From positions 1 to 16,448 of the forward strand of contig WION01000789.1 of the NCBI GenBank assembly GCA_015039365.1: 16,448 nucleotides of DNA, read 5' to 3'. The DNA comes from Amanita rubescens. Taxonomy: Eukaryota > Basidiomycota > Agaricomycetes > Agaricales > Amanitaceae. Position 1 is the stretch's first letter; every line of letters starts with the position of its first letter. Shown one piece after another: positions 16,414-16,448 of this stretch. The notes below the pieces were generated by a model that searched no databases, was not told where the DNA came from, and saw nothing but the letters and a program-made list of their open reading frames with translations. The position numbers were made by a program, and so were the translations under genes.

Positions 16414-16448
16414 TTTTCAAGTCGTCTCAAATTGACCGCAAAGTTGGG

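Larger units (their letters stand above)
13622..16448 (-). mobile_element. Third LTR element, minus orientation, runs off the window
   Basis: It starts flush with the outer RNase H break. Its 3' LTR is 13622-13942, and the polypurine tract on the right side of the LTR sets the orientation as minus. The interior seen here (13943-16448) has no gag or pol signature; it holds hairpins and plus-strand intron signals instead. The interior may therefore be a non-coding element, a long 3' region with a foreign insert, or the TE may end sooner. The other LTR is not visible. Confidence 0.55.
13830..16448 (+). repeat. Array of more than twenty short hairpins
   Basis: Perfect stems of 8-10 bp with short loops recur about every 100-200 bases. 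Examples: 15313-15330 (GGGATTCG/CGAATCCC), 15345-15366 (9 bp), 15725-15751 (10 bp), 15892-15915, 15928-15951, 16036-16056, 16157-16179, and 16338-16357 (8 bp around a TTCG loop). Shorter ones lie at 14883-14904, 15456-15475, 15489-15513 and 16365-16383. Stem sequences differ from each other, yet most start with GG and end with CC on plus; exceptions are 14309-14330 and 14921-14951. By a simple estimate under equal base use, fewer than one stem of 8 bp or more with loop up to 15 would be expected in 2.6 kb; about fourteen are seen. Confidence 0.8.
14557..16448 (+). other. Possible spliced transcript of unknown function, 3' end outside window
   Basis: Nine GT-AG units of fungal intron length lie on plus (14749-14823, 14972-15017 or -15044, 15185-15235, 15335-15403, 15497-15568, 15642-15692, 15905-15960, 16081-16144, 16367-16413). 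The intervening blocks are partly open. The open frame before the first unit starts at GTG 14557 and is Arg/Glu-rich (EDREEREKEDETAMRGRKLG). The blocks 15569-15641 and 15693-15904 join in phase (GLRPGEVVDEVDGEWLREG, then CDYSGSLGVKGREL...GRGGLY), but a stop follows soon in the next block. Block 15404-15496 has no frame fully open. No domain was recognised. It may be a decayed gene, a non-coding RNA, or a mis-parsed gene. It is antisense to the third LTR element. Confidence 0.35.

Overview
The window reads as repeat-rich nuclear DNA of a fungus, most likely a basidiomycete (Agaricomycetes-like). This rests on nested Ty3/gypsy chromovirus retrotransposons, short 46-75 nt GT-AG intron signals with CTGAC/CTAAC branch sites, and a mutation spectrum dominated by CpG decay. 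No bacterial genes, rRNA, tRNA or CRISPR array were seen. No clearly intact host gene was seen either.

Layout: a nest of transposons. (1) Bases 1-1732 are the end of an unidentified insertion whose right terminus lies flush with broken gag sequence. (2) Bases 1733-3302 and 12262-13621 are two halves of one plus-strand gypsy copy ('outer' copy: gag, protease, reverse transcriptase, part of RNase H). (3) Bases 3303-12261 are a complete minus-strand gypsy element ('inner' copy). It has 452/455 bp LTRs, a perfect 5-bp target duplication (GGAAG), a polypurine tract, a candidate self-priming site, gag, pol ending in a chromodomain, and an extra third gene between pol and the 3' LTR. Both copies belong to the same family. 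(4) Bases 9984-10794 are an 811-bp fold-back hAT-type MITE inside the inner gag, flanked by an 8-bp duplication. (5) Base 13622 starts another minus-oriented LTR element that cuts the outer RNase H; its 321-bp LTR ends at 13942 and its interior runs off the window.

The retroelement genes are all broken. Every in-frame stop found inside the reconstructed reading frames is TGA, and five have CGA in the sister copy. All eight substitutions between the two inner LTRs fall at CpG sites. This points to cytosine methylation and deamination. The inner copy also carries three inferred single-base deletions (two in pol, one in the extra gene). The outer copy has two short insertions that look like excision scars of a Tc1/mariner-type and a hAT-type transposon.

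The most unusual stretch is 13830-16448. It holds more than twenty short hairpins (stems 6-10 bp), most with a GG...CC polarity on the plus strand. The part from about 14750 onward also has about nine intron-like GT-AG units on the plus strand, antisense to the surrounding LTR element. Several splice donors sit inside hairpins. No recognisable protein family could be assigned there.
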